Positions 44,676-52,951 of a DNA stretch of 64,000 nucleotides are shown piece after piece (position 1 is the stretch's first letter; each line of letters begins with the position of its first letter). Below the pieces are notes generated by a model, which searched no databases, was not told where the DNA came from, and saw nothing but the letters and a program-made list of their open reading frames with translations. The DNA is from Parvibaculum lavamentivorans DS-1 (lineage in GTDB: Bacteria; Pseudomonadota; Alphaproteobacteria; Parvibaculales; Parvibaculaceae). Position numbers and translations under genes: made by a program. The stretch covers positions 3,703,001 to 3,767,000 of the forward strand of contig NC_009719.1 of NCBI RefSeq assembly GCF_000017565.1, written 5' to 3'.

Positions 44676-45689
44676 ATGAACCCGAACCCCGTCGTCGCCA
44701 TTGCGGGCGCGACCGGCGCCGTGGGCGTCGAGATGATCCGCTGCCTCGAAGAGCGCAACTTCCCGGTGAAGGAGCTGAAGCTCCTTGCCAGTGCGCGTTC
44801 GGCGGGCAAGACCATGAAATTCCGGGGCAAGGATATCGTCGTCGAGGAACTGACCGAAGCGAGCTTCAAGGGCGTCGACATCGCCTTCTTCTCGGCGGGG
44901 GGCGGCATTTCGCGGAAGTTCGCACAGGCAGTGAAGGAGGCGGGCGCGGTGATGATCGACAATTCGTCGGCCTACCGCATGGACCCGAACGTGCCGCTCG
45001 TCATTCCGGAGATCAATCCGGAAGCGGCGCTTCACCACAACGGCATCATCGCCAATCCGAACTGTTCGACCATCATCGCGATCACGCCGCTCTGGCCGAT
45101 CCACAAAGTGAACCGCGTGAAGCGGCTCGTCGCGGCGACCTATCAGGCGGCCTCAGGCGCGGGCGCGGCGGCGATGGAAGAGCTCGAACAGGCGACGCGT
45201 GCGTTTCTCTCGGGCGAGCCCTTCGAGCAGAAGATCATTCCGCATCCCTATCCCTTCAACGTCTTCAGCCACAATTCCAATGTGGACCCCGAAACGGGCT
45301 ACAACGAGGAAGAGCTGAAGATGGTGAAGGAGACGAAAAAGATTTTCGGCGACGACAACATCCGCGTGACGGCGACCTGTGTGCGCGTGCCGGTTTTGCG
45401 CGCACATTCCGAAGCGCTCGATTTCGAGTGCGAAAACCCGATCACGCCGAAGGAAGTGCGCGACATTCTCGCGAAGGCGCCGGGTGTGAAGATCGTCGAC
45501 GATGTGAGCGCGAATTATTTCCCGATGCCGAAAGACGCTTCCGGCAAGGACGACATTCTCGTTGGCCGCATAAGGCAGGATATTTCCGACCCCTCGGGCC
45601 GGTCGATCGCGATGTTCGTCGCGGGCGACCAGTTGCTCAAGGGTGCGGCGCTCAACGCGGTGCAGATCGGCGAGTTGCTGGTTCGCTGA
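44676..45689 (+). CDS. asd: Aspartate-semialdehyde dehydrogenase
   Basis: 337 residues from ATG 44676; a GTG 9 bases before lacks support. The NADP motif GATGAVG is followed by the catalytic C130 in NPNCSTI, YQAASGAGAAAMEEL and HNSNVDPETG. It reduces aspartyl phosphate in the lysine/threonine/methionine and diaminopimelate pathways. It is monocistronic and convergent with a VOC gene 2 bases away. Confidence 0.97.
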   Translation: MNPNPVVAIAGATGAVGVEMIRCLEERNFPVKELKLLASARSAGKTMKFRGKDIVVEELTEASFKGVDIAFFSAGGGISRKFAQAVKEAGAVMIDNSSAYRMDPNVPLVIPEINPEAALHHNGIIANPNCSTIIAITPLWPIHKVNRVKRLVAATYQAASGAGAAAMEELEQATRAFLSGEPFEQKIIPHPYPFNVFSHNSNVDPETGYNEEELKMVKETKKIFGDDNIRVTATCVRVPVLRAHSEALDFECENPITPKEVRDILAKAPGVKIVDDVSANYFPMPKDASGKDDILVGRIRQDISDPSGRSIAMFVAGDQLLKGAALNAVQIGELLVR

Positions 45690-45691
45690 AA

Positions 45692-46459
45692 TCAGCGGCG
45701 CGCGCCGACAAGTGCGAAGGATGCGCCCTGCGGGTCAAGTGCCTGGATGATCCATGCATCGCCGGGCACCTGATGCGGGCCGGACGTGACGGAGCCGCCC
45801 TTTTCGCCTATGCGCGCCATGGCGGCATCGATGTCGTCGACACAGAAGTAAAAAAGCCAATGGGGACCGGCGTTCTTGTCCTGTCTTTTCATCATTGCGC
45901 CGACGGCCTCGCCGCCTGCGGCGAAGAGCTGATAGACCTCGCCATTGCCCATATCCATCGCCTGATCCTTCGTCCAGCCGAAGAGGCGGGAGTAAAAGGC
46001 AAAGGCGGTGCCGACATCGCCGCCATTCAGCTCATGCCAACCGACCGTGCCTTGCGTACCCGGCGCCGGCTGTGACATCGGTCCACCCTCGCCCTTGAAA
46101 ATGACGAAAGCGGCACCCGCCGGATCCGCAACGACGGCAAAGCGAAGAATGCCGGGGACGTCATCCGGTTCCCGCAGAAGGCGCCCGCCTGCTTGCTGCA
46201 CATTTTTCACTTCCTCGTCCACATCGTCCACGCCGATGTAACCGACCCAGCCGGGCGTCGCGCCTTGATCGCAGGCCTCCTTGGGGAGTTCCATCATGCC
46301 GCCGATGCCCTGATCCTCGACGAGGAAGAGCGTGTAGGGATTGCGCGGGGTTCCGCCATCGCCGGTTTTCCATCCCACCACATGCGAGTAGAAGCCGGCG
46401 GCGGCGCCGGTGTCCGACGTCATCAGTTCGTACCAGAGAAAATTCTTCGGGGTGCTCAT
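45692..46459 (-). CDS. VOC-superfamily protein with two glyoxalase-like domains
   Basis: 255 residues. Two bleomycin-resistance/glyoxalase folds: KNFLWYELMTSDTGAAAGFY (about 5-120) and GTVGWHELNGGDVGTAFAFY (about 135-253). Members include hydroxylases and metal-dependent lyases, but this subtype is uncharacterised. It is the third gene downstream of the ArsR regulator, on the same strand. Confidence 0.82.
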   Translation of the reverse strand: MSTPKNFLWYELMTSDTGAAAGFYSHVVGWKTGDGGTPRNPYTLFLVEDQGIGGMMELPKEACDQGATPGWVGYIGVDDVDEEVKNVQQAGGRLLREPDDVPGILRFAVVADPAGAAFVIFKGEGGPMSQPAPGTQGTVGWHELNGGDVGTAFAFYSRLFGWTKDQAMDMGNGEVYQLFAAGGEAVGAMMKRQDKNAGPHWLFYFCVDDIDAAMARIGEKGGSVTSGPHQVPGDAWIIQALDPQGASFALVGARR

Positions 46460-46482
46460 CGATCAGTTCCTTGTCCGGTGTT

Positions 46483-46953
46483 TTATGCAGCGTAGGCGGC
46501 TTCAAGCTTCGCGATATCGAGCTTGACCATCTGCAACATCGCCTGTGTTACCCTTTGTGCTTTCTCAGCGTTGGGATCGTTCATCATCTCGATGAGGACC
46601 GAGGGGACGATCTGCCACGACACGCCGAACTTGTCCTTGAGCCAGCCGCATTGCTGCTCCCGACCGCCTTCCAGAAGCTTGTTCCAGTAGTAGTCAACCT
46701 CGTCCTGGGATTTGCAGTCGACCATGAACGAGACGGCTTCGTTGAACTGGAAGATCGGCCCGCCATTGAGGGCGGTGAATTGCTGCCCTTCGATTTCAAA
46801 TTCGACGGTGAGCACCGTTCCGGCCTTCATGGGCGCTTCTTCGCCGTAGTGCAGCACCCTGCCCTTTTTCGAATTTCTGAAGATGGAGGTGTAGAAGTTC
46901 ACTGCCTCTTCGGCCTGGGTATCGAACCACAGGCAGGCGGAAATTTTCTGCAT
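46483..46953 (-). CDS. PhnB-like VOC protein
   Basis: 156 residues. ISACLWFDTQAEEAVNFYTS, VLTVEFEIEGQQFTALNGGP and SWQIVPSVLIEMM match the family misnamed 3-demethylubiquinone methyltransferase/PhnB. True function is unknown. It sits between the ArsR gene and the two-domain VOC protein, with gaps of 60 and 23 bases. Confidence 0.85.
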   Translation of the reverse strand: MQKISACLWFDTQAEEAVNFYTSIFRNSKKGRVLHYGEEAPMKAGTVLTVEFEIEGQQFTALNGGPIFQFNEAVSFMVDCKSQDEVDYYWNKLLEGGREQQCGWLKDKFGVSWQIVPSVLIEMMNDPNAEKAQRVTQAMLQMVKLDIAKLEAAYAA

Positions 46954-47013
46954 GATACGGCCCTTCCAAGATGGTGCGGTCTTCGGGCGACGATGCGACC
47001 ATCGCCCGGTGAT

Positions 47014-47373
47014 TTATTTCCTTGGCTTGCGGATGCCGGGTGCCACTGCCTCTTCCTGGGGGCGGGCCAGGAAGGCCTCCAGCCGGTCGAGCCGCGCTGC
47101 CCAGACGCGTCGATACTCCTCGAGCCAGGCATCCACTTCCTTCATCGCCTCAGGCTCGAGCCGGCAGGGACGCCATTGCGCCTCGCGGCCACGCGCGATG
47201 AGGCCCGCCCGCTCCAGCACCTTCAGATGCTTCGAAACGGCCGGGAGGCTCATGTCGAATGGTTCGGCGAGCTCTTTCACCGAGGCATCGCCAAGTGCGA
47301 GGCGAGCGAGAATGGCCCTTCTCGTCGGGTCGGCGAGAGCAGCGAATTTGTTGCTGAGGGGGTCGGCGGCCAT
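47014..47373 (-). CDS. ArsR-family transcriptional repressor
   Basis: 119 residues, an ArsR winged helix: FAALADPTRRAILARLALGD, VKELAEPFDMSLPAVSKHLK and VLERAGLIARGREAQWRPCR. The Cys metal sites of ArsR/SmtB are absent, so it is of the non-metal type usually paired with SRPBCC or VOC genes. An extended dyad at 47376-47409 touches the start codon and is the likely autoregulatory operator. Confidence 0.9.
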   Translation of the reverse strand: MAADPLSNKFAALADPTRRAILARLALGDASVKELAEPFDMSLPAVSKHLKVLERAGLIARGREAQWRPCRLEPEAMKEVDAWLEEYRRVWAARLDRLEAFLARPQEEAVAPGIRKPRK

Positions 47374-47375
47374 TA

Positions 47376-47409
47376 TTAAACCAACTAGTTACTTAACTAA
47401 TTGGTTTAA
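47376..47409. promoter_or_regulatory. 34-base dyad, operator of the ArsR/VOC operon
   Basis: TTAAACCAA (47376) and TTGGTTTAA (47401) flank the inner TAGTTA-CT-TAACTA. All share one axis at 47392.5, and 16 of 17 base pairs match. The site abuts the ArsR start codon and covers the expected ribosome-binding and promoter region. Confidence 0.8.
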
Positions 47410-47430
47410 TATTACCAAACCGGGCTGCTG

Positions 47431-48828
47431 TCAAGCCGCCTGCCGCGGACGATGGCGGTTGAGCTTTTCGCTGAGAGAGCTGTCGTAGATGCAGGCCTGG
47501 ATGATGTCGCTGTTGTAGTAGACGTCGTCGTCGAGAGACCGGATCGCCTTGCGGGTGCGGAGGCGCACCAGAAGCTTGATGAGCCAGCGGTAATTGTTCA
47601 GGGAGGCACGGCTGCCGGAACTGGTGCCACTGGCGGCGATTTCGCCCCAGATCGTTTCCACCAGATCGTCCAGGGACGGGGGCTCTTCTTCGGTGCGCCG
47701 GGAAGGCTGGAAGCGGTTGCCGTAGATGCGCTCCTCGCCGAGAAGCTCGCGCGCCAGAAGATCGGAGACATAGGGCGCCAGCGTGATCCCGCTTTTGTAG
47801 AAACCGGCGGCCGCCCAGACGCCCGGGACAAGCGAGCCGAGGACGGGATAGGTGTCCTGCGACATCGCACGGATGCCCCCCGTGAGTTGCAGCTCGTTGA
47901 GATTCAGATCGGGGTCGTAGAAATCGAGGCTGCGCTGCAGATGCGTCGTCACTTCGACCCGGTGCGTATTTGCGATGGCGGATGCACCGACATAAAGATG
48001 TCCCGGATAATGGACCGCATAGTCGCCGCAGCTGGCGCCGAAGGTCGGCGTGCGGACGGTGAACGGCTCGTCGGATGTCACTGGCATGGTGGAGCCGATA
48101 CCGTAGACCGGGATCATCAACGGCACATCTGTTACGCCTAGACCTTCAGTGAGATCGTTGAAGCCAAAGCTGTTGGCGAGCACCACGGCATCATAGCTCT
48201 CTTCACCACCCTCACGGTCGCGGACGACGCGCCGTTCATCGACCTTCTCCACAAACACCAGACGGAAGGTGACGTTCGAACGTGCAGACAGAGCGGCATG
48301 GAGGCCATTCACCAGCTTGCCGGCATTCAGAAACATTTCACCAGGAACGAAAATTCCCTGCTCGAAACGATCCTGCCGCACGACGCGGTGACGCAAAGGC
48401 TTCTTCAGATTTACTTCCTCGAAAGCGTGGCCGCGCTCCGCCAGCGTTTCGCATATCGCATGGAGATTGCGCCGCTCGTCTTCAACATCCCGGCGGCTGA
48501 GTATGTAGGTTCCGCCGTAGAGATTGACTTGCGGGACGCCGAGCGGCGCAAGATCGCGATTGAGCCTCTCGACGAATTCCGGCCACAAGCGCATCGCCTG
48601 CTCACCGATCTCCAGCATATGACGCGCGGCCCAGGAGGTGCGGACCCTTGTGGTGACCTCACCGAGGACATTGACCATTGCAGGCGCGGCGGTACTGCCT
48701 GCATAGGCGCCTTGAAGGTCGCCCGGTCCGTAGATCACTACATTCGGTGCGGGTGCGCTGTTGGCAAGGCGATAAGCCAACGACAGACCGGCGACGCCGT
48801 TACCCACGATGGCGATGCGTTGTGTCAT
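47431..48828 (-). CDS. FAD-dependent oxidoreductase (DAO type)
   Basis: 465 residues. The N-terminal FAD motif IVGNGVAGLSLAYRLA is followed by GSTAAPAMVNVLGEV. The C-terminal VWAAAGFYKSGITLAPYVSD is the second FAD contact typical of glycine-oxidase/D-amino-acid-oxidase relatives. A C-terminal extension of about 90 residues has no known counterpart to me. The substrate is unknown. It lies upstream of the ArsR gene on the same strand; the gap of 57 bases carries the ArsR operator. Confidence 0.82.
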   Translation of the reverse strand: MTQRIAIVGNGVAGLSLAYRLANSAPAPNVVIYGPGDLQGAYAGSTAAPAMVNVLGEVTTRVRTSWAARHMLEIGEQAMRLWPEFVERLNRDLAPLGVPQVNLYGGTYILSRRDVEDERRNLHAICETLAERGHAFEEVNLKKPLRHRVVRQDRFEQGIFVPGEMFLNAGKLVNGLHAALSARSNVTFRLVFVEKVDERRVVRDREGGEESYDAVVLANSFGFNDLTEGLGVTDVPLMIPVYGIGSTMPVTSDEPFTVRTPTFGASCGDYAVHYPGHLYVGASAIANTHRVEVTTHLQRSLDFYDPDLNLNELQLTGGIRAMSQDTYPVLGSLVPGVWAAAGFYKSGITLAPYVSDLLARELLGEERIYGNRFQPSRRTEEEPPSLDDLVETIWGEIAASGTSSGSRASLNNYRWLIKLLVRLRTRKAIRSLDDDVYYNSDIIQACIYDSSLSEKLNRHRPRQAA

Positions 48829-48914
48829 GAGATTCCCAGCAAGGCGGTGTGATGTGACGCTCCATAATCCAACGAATGCTCACGAAATATGTTCCGCAGG
48901 CAAAAGCTGATCCA

Positions 48915-49526
48915 TCAAGAACGCGGCACGGCAACAAATGGGGCGGGCCTCCAATGCGCACGCAGCAACGGAAACTGAAGCAGCAGGAACGCGAAGTTCA
49001 AACCGGCTAGAACGAAGGTTTTGAATGCGATCCATGTTTCAGTCGAAAATTCGATCCGAACGAATTCATTGGTAAGAGCGAGAGCGACGAGATAGCCGAC
49101 AATACGCCAAGTCAGCTTTTCCCATCCGGCATCGTCCAGGTGGAGTTCCGGCGAGAAGGTTCTTTTCAACAGATTGTGGCCGGACAGTAGCGCCCCGCTC
49201 AGCACCGCGGCGTAAAGCGCGTTTGCTGCCGTAGGCTGCATCTTCACGTAGGTGCTTTCATGGAAAAGGAGCGTGAGCCCGCCGAAGCAAAGGACAAGGA
49301 AGGCGGTAACGATCGGCGTGATTGGAAAGGTGCGCCGCTCGGCATAGGTCACGGCGACGGATATGAGAGCGGCAGCCATGAACGCCCCGGTGCCCACCAT
49401 AATTCCCTGCCAGGAAAAGGCAGCGAAAAAAATGAGCGCCGGCCCCAGCTCAATTACCGTCCGCCGCAGGAAGGGGACAGCAACACTGCTCAGGCTTGGG
49501 GCTATCGGAGATGCGGCGTGCTGCAC
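48915..49526 (-). CDS. YciB/IspZ-type inner-membrane (septation) protein
   Basis: 203 residues from GTG 49526 (AGGAG site); a longer open frame upstream is not supported. Membrane segments include LGPALIFFAAFSWQGIMVGT, FPITPIVTAFLVLCFGGLTL, YAAVLSGALLSGHNLLKRTF and FKTFVLAGLNFAFLLLQFPL. LHLDDAGWEKLTWR matches the conserved loop of the YciB family, which affects cell-envelope integrity and division. It is somewhat divergent, so it may be a second copy. Confidence 0.78.
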   Translation of the reverse strand: MQHAASPIAPSLSSVAVPFLRRTVIELGPALIFFAAFSWQGIMVGTGAFMAAALISVAVTYAERRTFPITPIVTAFLVLCFGGLTLLFHESTYVKMQPTAANALYAAVLSGALLSGHNLLKRTFSPELHLDDAGWEKLTWRIVGYLVALALTNEFVRIEFSTETWIAFKTFVLAGLNFAFLLLQFPLLRAHWRPAPFVAVPRS

Positions 49527-49709
49527 AGTTTCTCCACTCCTTCGGATGCCGTGAGGAAACGTCCGAAGGCCAAAGAGGTTCACACGGCCGGCAAGAATCC
49601 ATGCGGGCGCACCCGCGACCCCAGGGCCCGGATTGCGTGCGATTTTCGCGGAACAGAACCTTCCGGCAAGCCGTTGCTTCCCAAGGGGCGACGCGTGCAA
49701 GGAGGCAAC

Positions 49710-50777
49710 ATGGCCAGGAAACTCAAGCCTATTTCCGAGCAGACTATCGTGATTACGGGCGCCAGTTCAGGAATTGGCCTGACGACGGCGCAGCGGGCGG
49801 CGCGAGCCGGTGCAAATGTGGTTCTTGTCTCGCGGAATGAGATGGCACTGAAGAAAATCCGCGATGAAATCCGTTCAGCGGGTGGCAAGGCGGATTTTGT
49901 AGCCGCCGACATGGGCGTGCGCGATGAGGTCAGGAATGTCGTCGATACGGTCGTGGAGCGCCATGGCGGCTTCGATACATGGGTGAACGGTGCCGGCGTC
50001 GGCATCTACGCACGACTGGAGGAAACATCCGACGAGGATCACCAGAAAATTTTCCAGACCAATTACTGGGGTGTCGTCTACGGGTCCCTCGAGGCACTGA
50101 AGCACCTCAAGTACAAGCATGGCGCCCTTATCAATATCGGCTCCATCAGTTCGGACATGCCCGCGCCCATTCTCAGCGCCTACACGGCATCCAAGCATGC
50201 AGTGAAAGGCTTTACCGATTCACTCCGGCTGGAATTGCTGCACGACAAGGCGCCGGTGTCGGTTACCCTGATCAAGCCAAGTGGCATACAGACACCGTTC
50301 GGTGATCATGCCAAGAACTACATGGATGCCGCTTCGCGCGTGCCGCCGCCGGTCTATCATCCAGAAGTCGTGGCGGAGGCCATTCTGCGTGCTGCGACGC
50401 ATCCGATGCGCGACATCACTGTGGGTGGCGCCGGTCTGGCGATGACGATGCTGGCGGGCATTGCGCCTGCTCTCTCGGACAGGCTTTTCGCCTGGTCTTT
50501 TTTCAAGACGGCGCGGGACGAAAAGCAGAAGAAGCATGACGAATCCGCGTTGCATGAGCCGGGAGACGGCGGGAGGAAACTTGGCGAACAGAGCGGCCAC
50601 ATTCGCGAGACCAGCCTTGCCGCGAAAGCGCAAATGCACCCTTTCGCTACTGCGGGACTAACGGCAATCGCTGCTGTTGCGGTGCTCTCGCTGCGCAAGA
50701 GCGGACGTCAGAGATTGGGCAACGCGACGCGAGCCGCTATTCCCACTCGATTATTGATTGGCAGCATAACGCCTTGA
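49710..50777 (+). CDS. Membrane-tethered short-chain dehydrogenase
   Basis: 355 residues from ATG 49710 (AAGGAGG site 6 bases before). TGASSGIGLTTAQRAARAG, NGAGVG and the catalytic YTASK identify an SDR. About 100 residues follow the catalytic core, including LAMTMLAGIAPALSD and a terminal hydrophobic stretch (FATAGLTAIAAVAVLSL), which could anchor it. The substrate is unknown. It is the last gene before the right-hand mobile element. Confidence 0.85.
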   Translation: MARKLKPISEQTIVITGASSGIGLTTAQRAARAGANVVLVSRNEMALKKIRDEIRSAGGKADFVAADMGVRDEVRNVVDTVVERHGGFDTWVNGAGVGIYARLEETSDEDHQKIFQTNYWGVVYGSLEALKHLKYKHGALINIGSISSDMPAPILSAYTASKHAVKGFTDSLRLELLHDKAPVSVTLIKPSGIQTPFGDHAKNYMDAASRVPPPVYHPEVVAEAILRAATHPMRDITVGGAGLAMTMLAGIAPALSDRLFAWSFFKTARDEKQKKHDESALHEPGDGGRKLGEQSGHIRETSLAAKAQMHPFATAGLTAIAAVAVLSLRKSGRQRLGNATRAAIPTRLLIGSITP

Positions 50778-51034
50778 AATATCGTCATTAAAAATATTTC
50801 TTACGGCGATATACCGTCAGCTATCCCGGCAAAATGGCTGGCTTTTGAAATTATTGGATTTTTCCGGGATGCCCCGAAAAACCGTACTTTCGGGATCTAT
50901 CGTCAAGCGAGGAACGCAGGAAACAATCCGACTCGATCCATGCATTCCGCCGATTTCACGATGTAGCTCTATCATCAAAGCGGCTAATTGTCACGCGAGG
51001 CCGGAGCGCAAATGGCTCGCGCATCGTCACCAAG

Positions 51035-52951
51035 TCAGTCGTTTTTCGCGCTGATAGCTTTCCAGCCCCATGTGCTTCGCTTCTTGTCGAAATTGATAAC
51101 GGCTAGGCCTTCCACCCGATCGCCATCGACGACCCTGGATTCTGCAACGATATCCGGCGGAATAAAGATGCCAGCGGAAGTGAAGCCGAGGCCATTACGG
51201 ACTTCGACATCGTCGTTGAAAGGCTTCAGCACATCCGTTCCAGGCGATCGGGTGGTAGAGGAAACCGACAGCGTCCGAGTGCGCGCACCTTTCCGGCTAT
51301 GATAGCGGGTCGCCCGAACCGCGACAGCCTGTCCTATCGTTGCTGAACCGGTAAAGTCGGCCAATGGAAACGTGCCGTCGATTCCCTTAGCCACCACAAA
51401 ATGGAGGAGCGACTTGGCCCGGTTGATGTGATCGATCACGCCGCATAGTTCCGGCACAACGTCATCGCTGGCGCCGTTCCGTGGCTGAATCCGATGCACC
51501 ATCGCCTTCCATGGTTCGGCGGTCGACACCTCCATCTGCACCCTGATCGGAGCGCCCGACCGGCAGCCCCGCACGTCCGGGTGCCCCGCAGAGACGCTGA
51601 TTTCTAAAGGCAGCGGGCTGGCCTTAACGAATATCCGCCGGCGTGTCCGATCCTTCTGCCCTTCCTGCCCCTCGATCACGAATTCGTCGCCGACTAATGC
51701 ATCGGTCCAAGGGAGATGGGCGAAGAGCAACTCCTCGGCGCGCGACTTGAAGCGATCGTAGAACGAACGGCCCGGGGTAGATGGTGCCGCGGCAAGGAAC
51801 CAGGCGCTTTCCGCCATCCGCTGGGCGTCGATGGGAATGCGGGTGCCCTCGCGACGTCTATGTTCGATCACCCGTTCCACTTCGGCTCTCGCCTCACCGG
51901 GATGATCGGCGGCGACCAGGGCCGCGAACTTGAGACGCAGCTTGCTGACGAACGTATCGTCCTCCGAGCAAGTCAGCGCCTTCGCATAGCACGAAAGGCG
52001 CATAACCGGCTCCACCTCGAGGTCGCCGATCAACTCCCAGGTCCAATATTCGCCTGCCTTGCTGCGGGCGAACTCAGTCGCGAGCAGTCGAGCCTCATCT
52101 AGCCGTTCGAGGCCGCGCAGCAACTTTACCATGTTCAACTTCAGCCAGACGTTCTCAGGGAACAGCTCCAGCCCGCGCTCAAGGTAGGGCAGGATATAGT
52201 TCATCTCCGCTGGAGATCCGCCCTTCACAGCTTCCTTGGATGCGCGTTGCAGCACCGTTTCCGCAAGCGGGGGGAAGGTCTTGCCGTCGTCGAGTCGGGA
52301 CTCCTCGAAGTCCTCGCGCCGGAACGAATCCAGACCCCACAAGCGTGCGAATGCGGCGAGGCGGAGATGGTCGCCATGGGACAACCGGACCGCCTGCTGC
52401 ATCATGCAGCTATGTAATAGACCGGACTCCGAGATGCCGAGCTTGAGATAGGTGTTGAGGTGCCGCTTGACGGTATCGATGGCGCTCGGCGCCAAATCCT
52501 GCCCCCCAGCCGCTCGGAAGATCGCCTGGGTGGCCCGGTAGAGCTCCCAGCCGAAAGCAGTCTTGTCGTCCTTGGTCAGACCGCCTTTCGCCATGAGTGC
52601 CGCAAACGCGCCAACGGCCATGTCGTGCTGGCCATCCTTGCCGAGCTTTCGGGCTGCCATGACGGCACGACGATCATCGTCGACCAATGCCAGCGCCCGC
52701 TCTCGGTGTTCGGCGAGAAGCTCATTTCCACTAGGGACCTCAAACTTCGTCAGCAGGCGCAGATAGCCATGCAGCGATGCCTGATCCCGGTCGGCGGCAT
52801 GCCGCTTCACGAGATCGATCAGACACCAGCCGTAGGCGCCGACCTCCCATTCGTTCGCCTCCGGCGCCGCAACCAGTTCCGTGGCGAGTTTGAACGCTTC
52901 ATCGAGTTGGCCGCCCTTGCGCAAGGCCGTGACCTGCTGCCCCGGCTTCAC
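51035..52951 (-). CDS. Helical-repeat protein with C-terminal OB/cold-shock-like domains
   Basis: 638 residues. About the first 400 form helical, TPR-like repeats (QVTALRKGGQLDEAFKLATE, LKLNMVKLLRGLERLDEARL). A linker leads to two beta-rich units: about 503-566 (LCGVIDHINRAKSLLHFVVA, then GIDGTFPLADF) and about 583-634 (IFIPPDIVAESRVVDGDRVE, then WGWKAI). These recall, from memory, the S1/cold-shock domains of so-called TOTE conflict systems. Its start overlaps the helicase stop by 4 bases (ATGA), so the two are translated together. No catalytic site is apparent; a nucleic-acid-binding adaptor for the helicase is inferred. It is the last gene of the operon. Confidence 0.75.
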   Translation of the reverse strand: MKPGQQVTALRKGGQLDEAFKLATELVAAPEANEWEVGAYGWCLIDLVKRHAADRDQASLHGYLRLLTKFEVPSGNELLAEHRERALALVDDDRRAVMAARKLGKDGQHDMAVGAFAALMAKGGLTKDDKTAFGWELYRATQAIFRAAGGQDLAPSAIDTVKRHLNTYLKLGISESGLLHSCMMQQAVRLSHGDHLRLAAFARLWGLDSFRREDFEESRLDDGKTFPPLAETVLQRASKEAVKGGSPAEMNYILPYLERGLELFPENVWLKLNMVKLLRGLERLDEARLLATEFARSKAGEYWTWELIGDLEVEPVMRLSCYAKALTCSEDDTFVSKLRLKFAALVAADHPGEARAEVERVIEHRRREGTRIPIDAQRMAESAWFLAAAPSTPGRSFYDRFKSRAEELLFAHLPWTDALVGDEFVIEGQEGQKDRTRRRIFVKASPLPLEISVSAGHPDVRGCRSGAPIRVQMEVSTAEPWKAMVHRIQPRNGASDDVVPELCGVIDHINRAKSLLHFVVAKGIDGTFPLADFTGSATIGQAVAVRATRYHSRKGARTRTLSVSSTTRSPGTDVLKPFNDDVEVRNGLGFTSAGIFIPPDIVAESRVVDGDRVEGLAVINFDKKRSTWGWKAISAKND

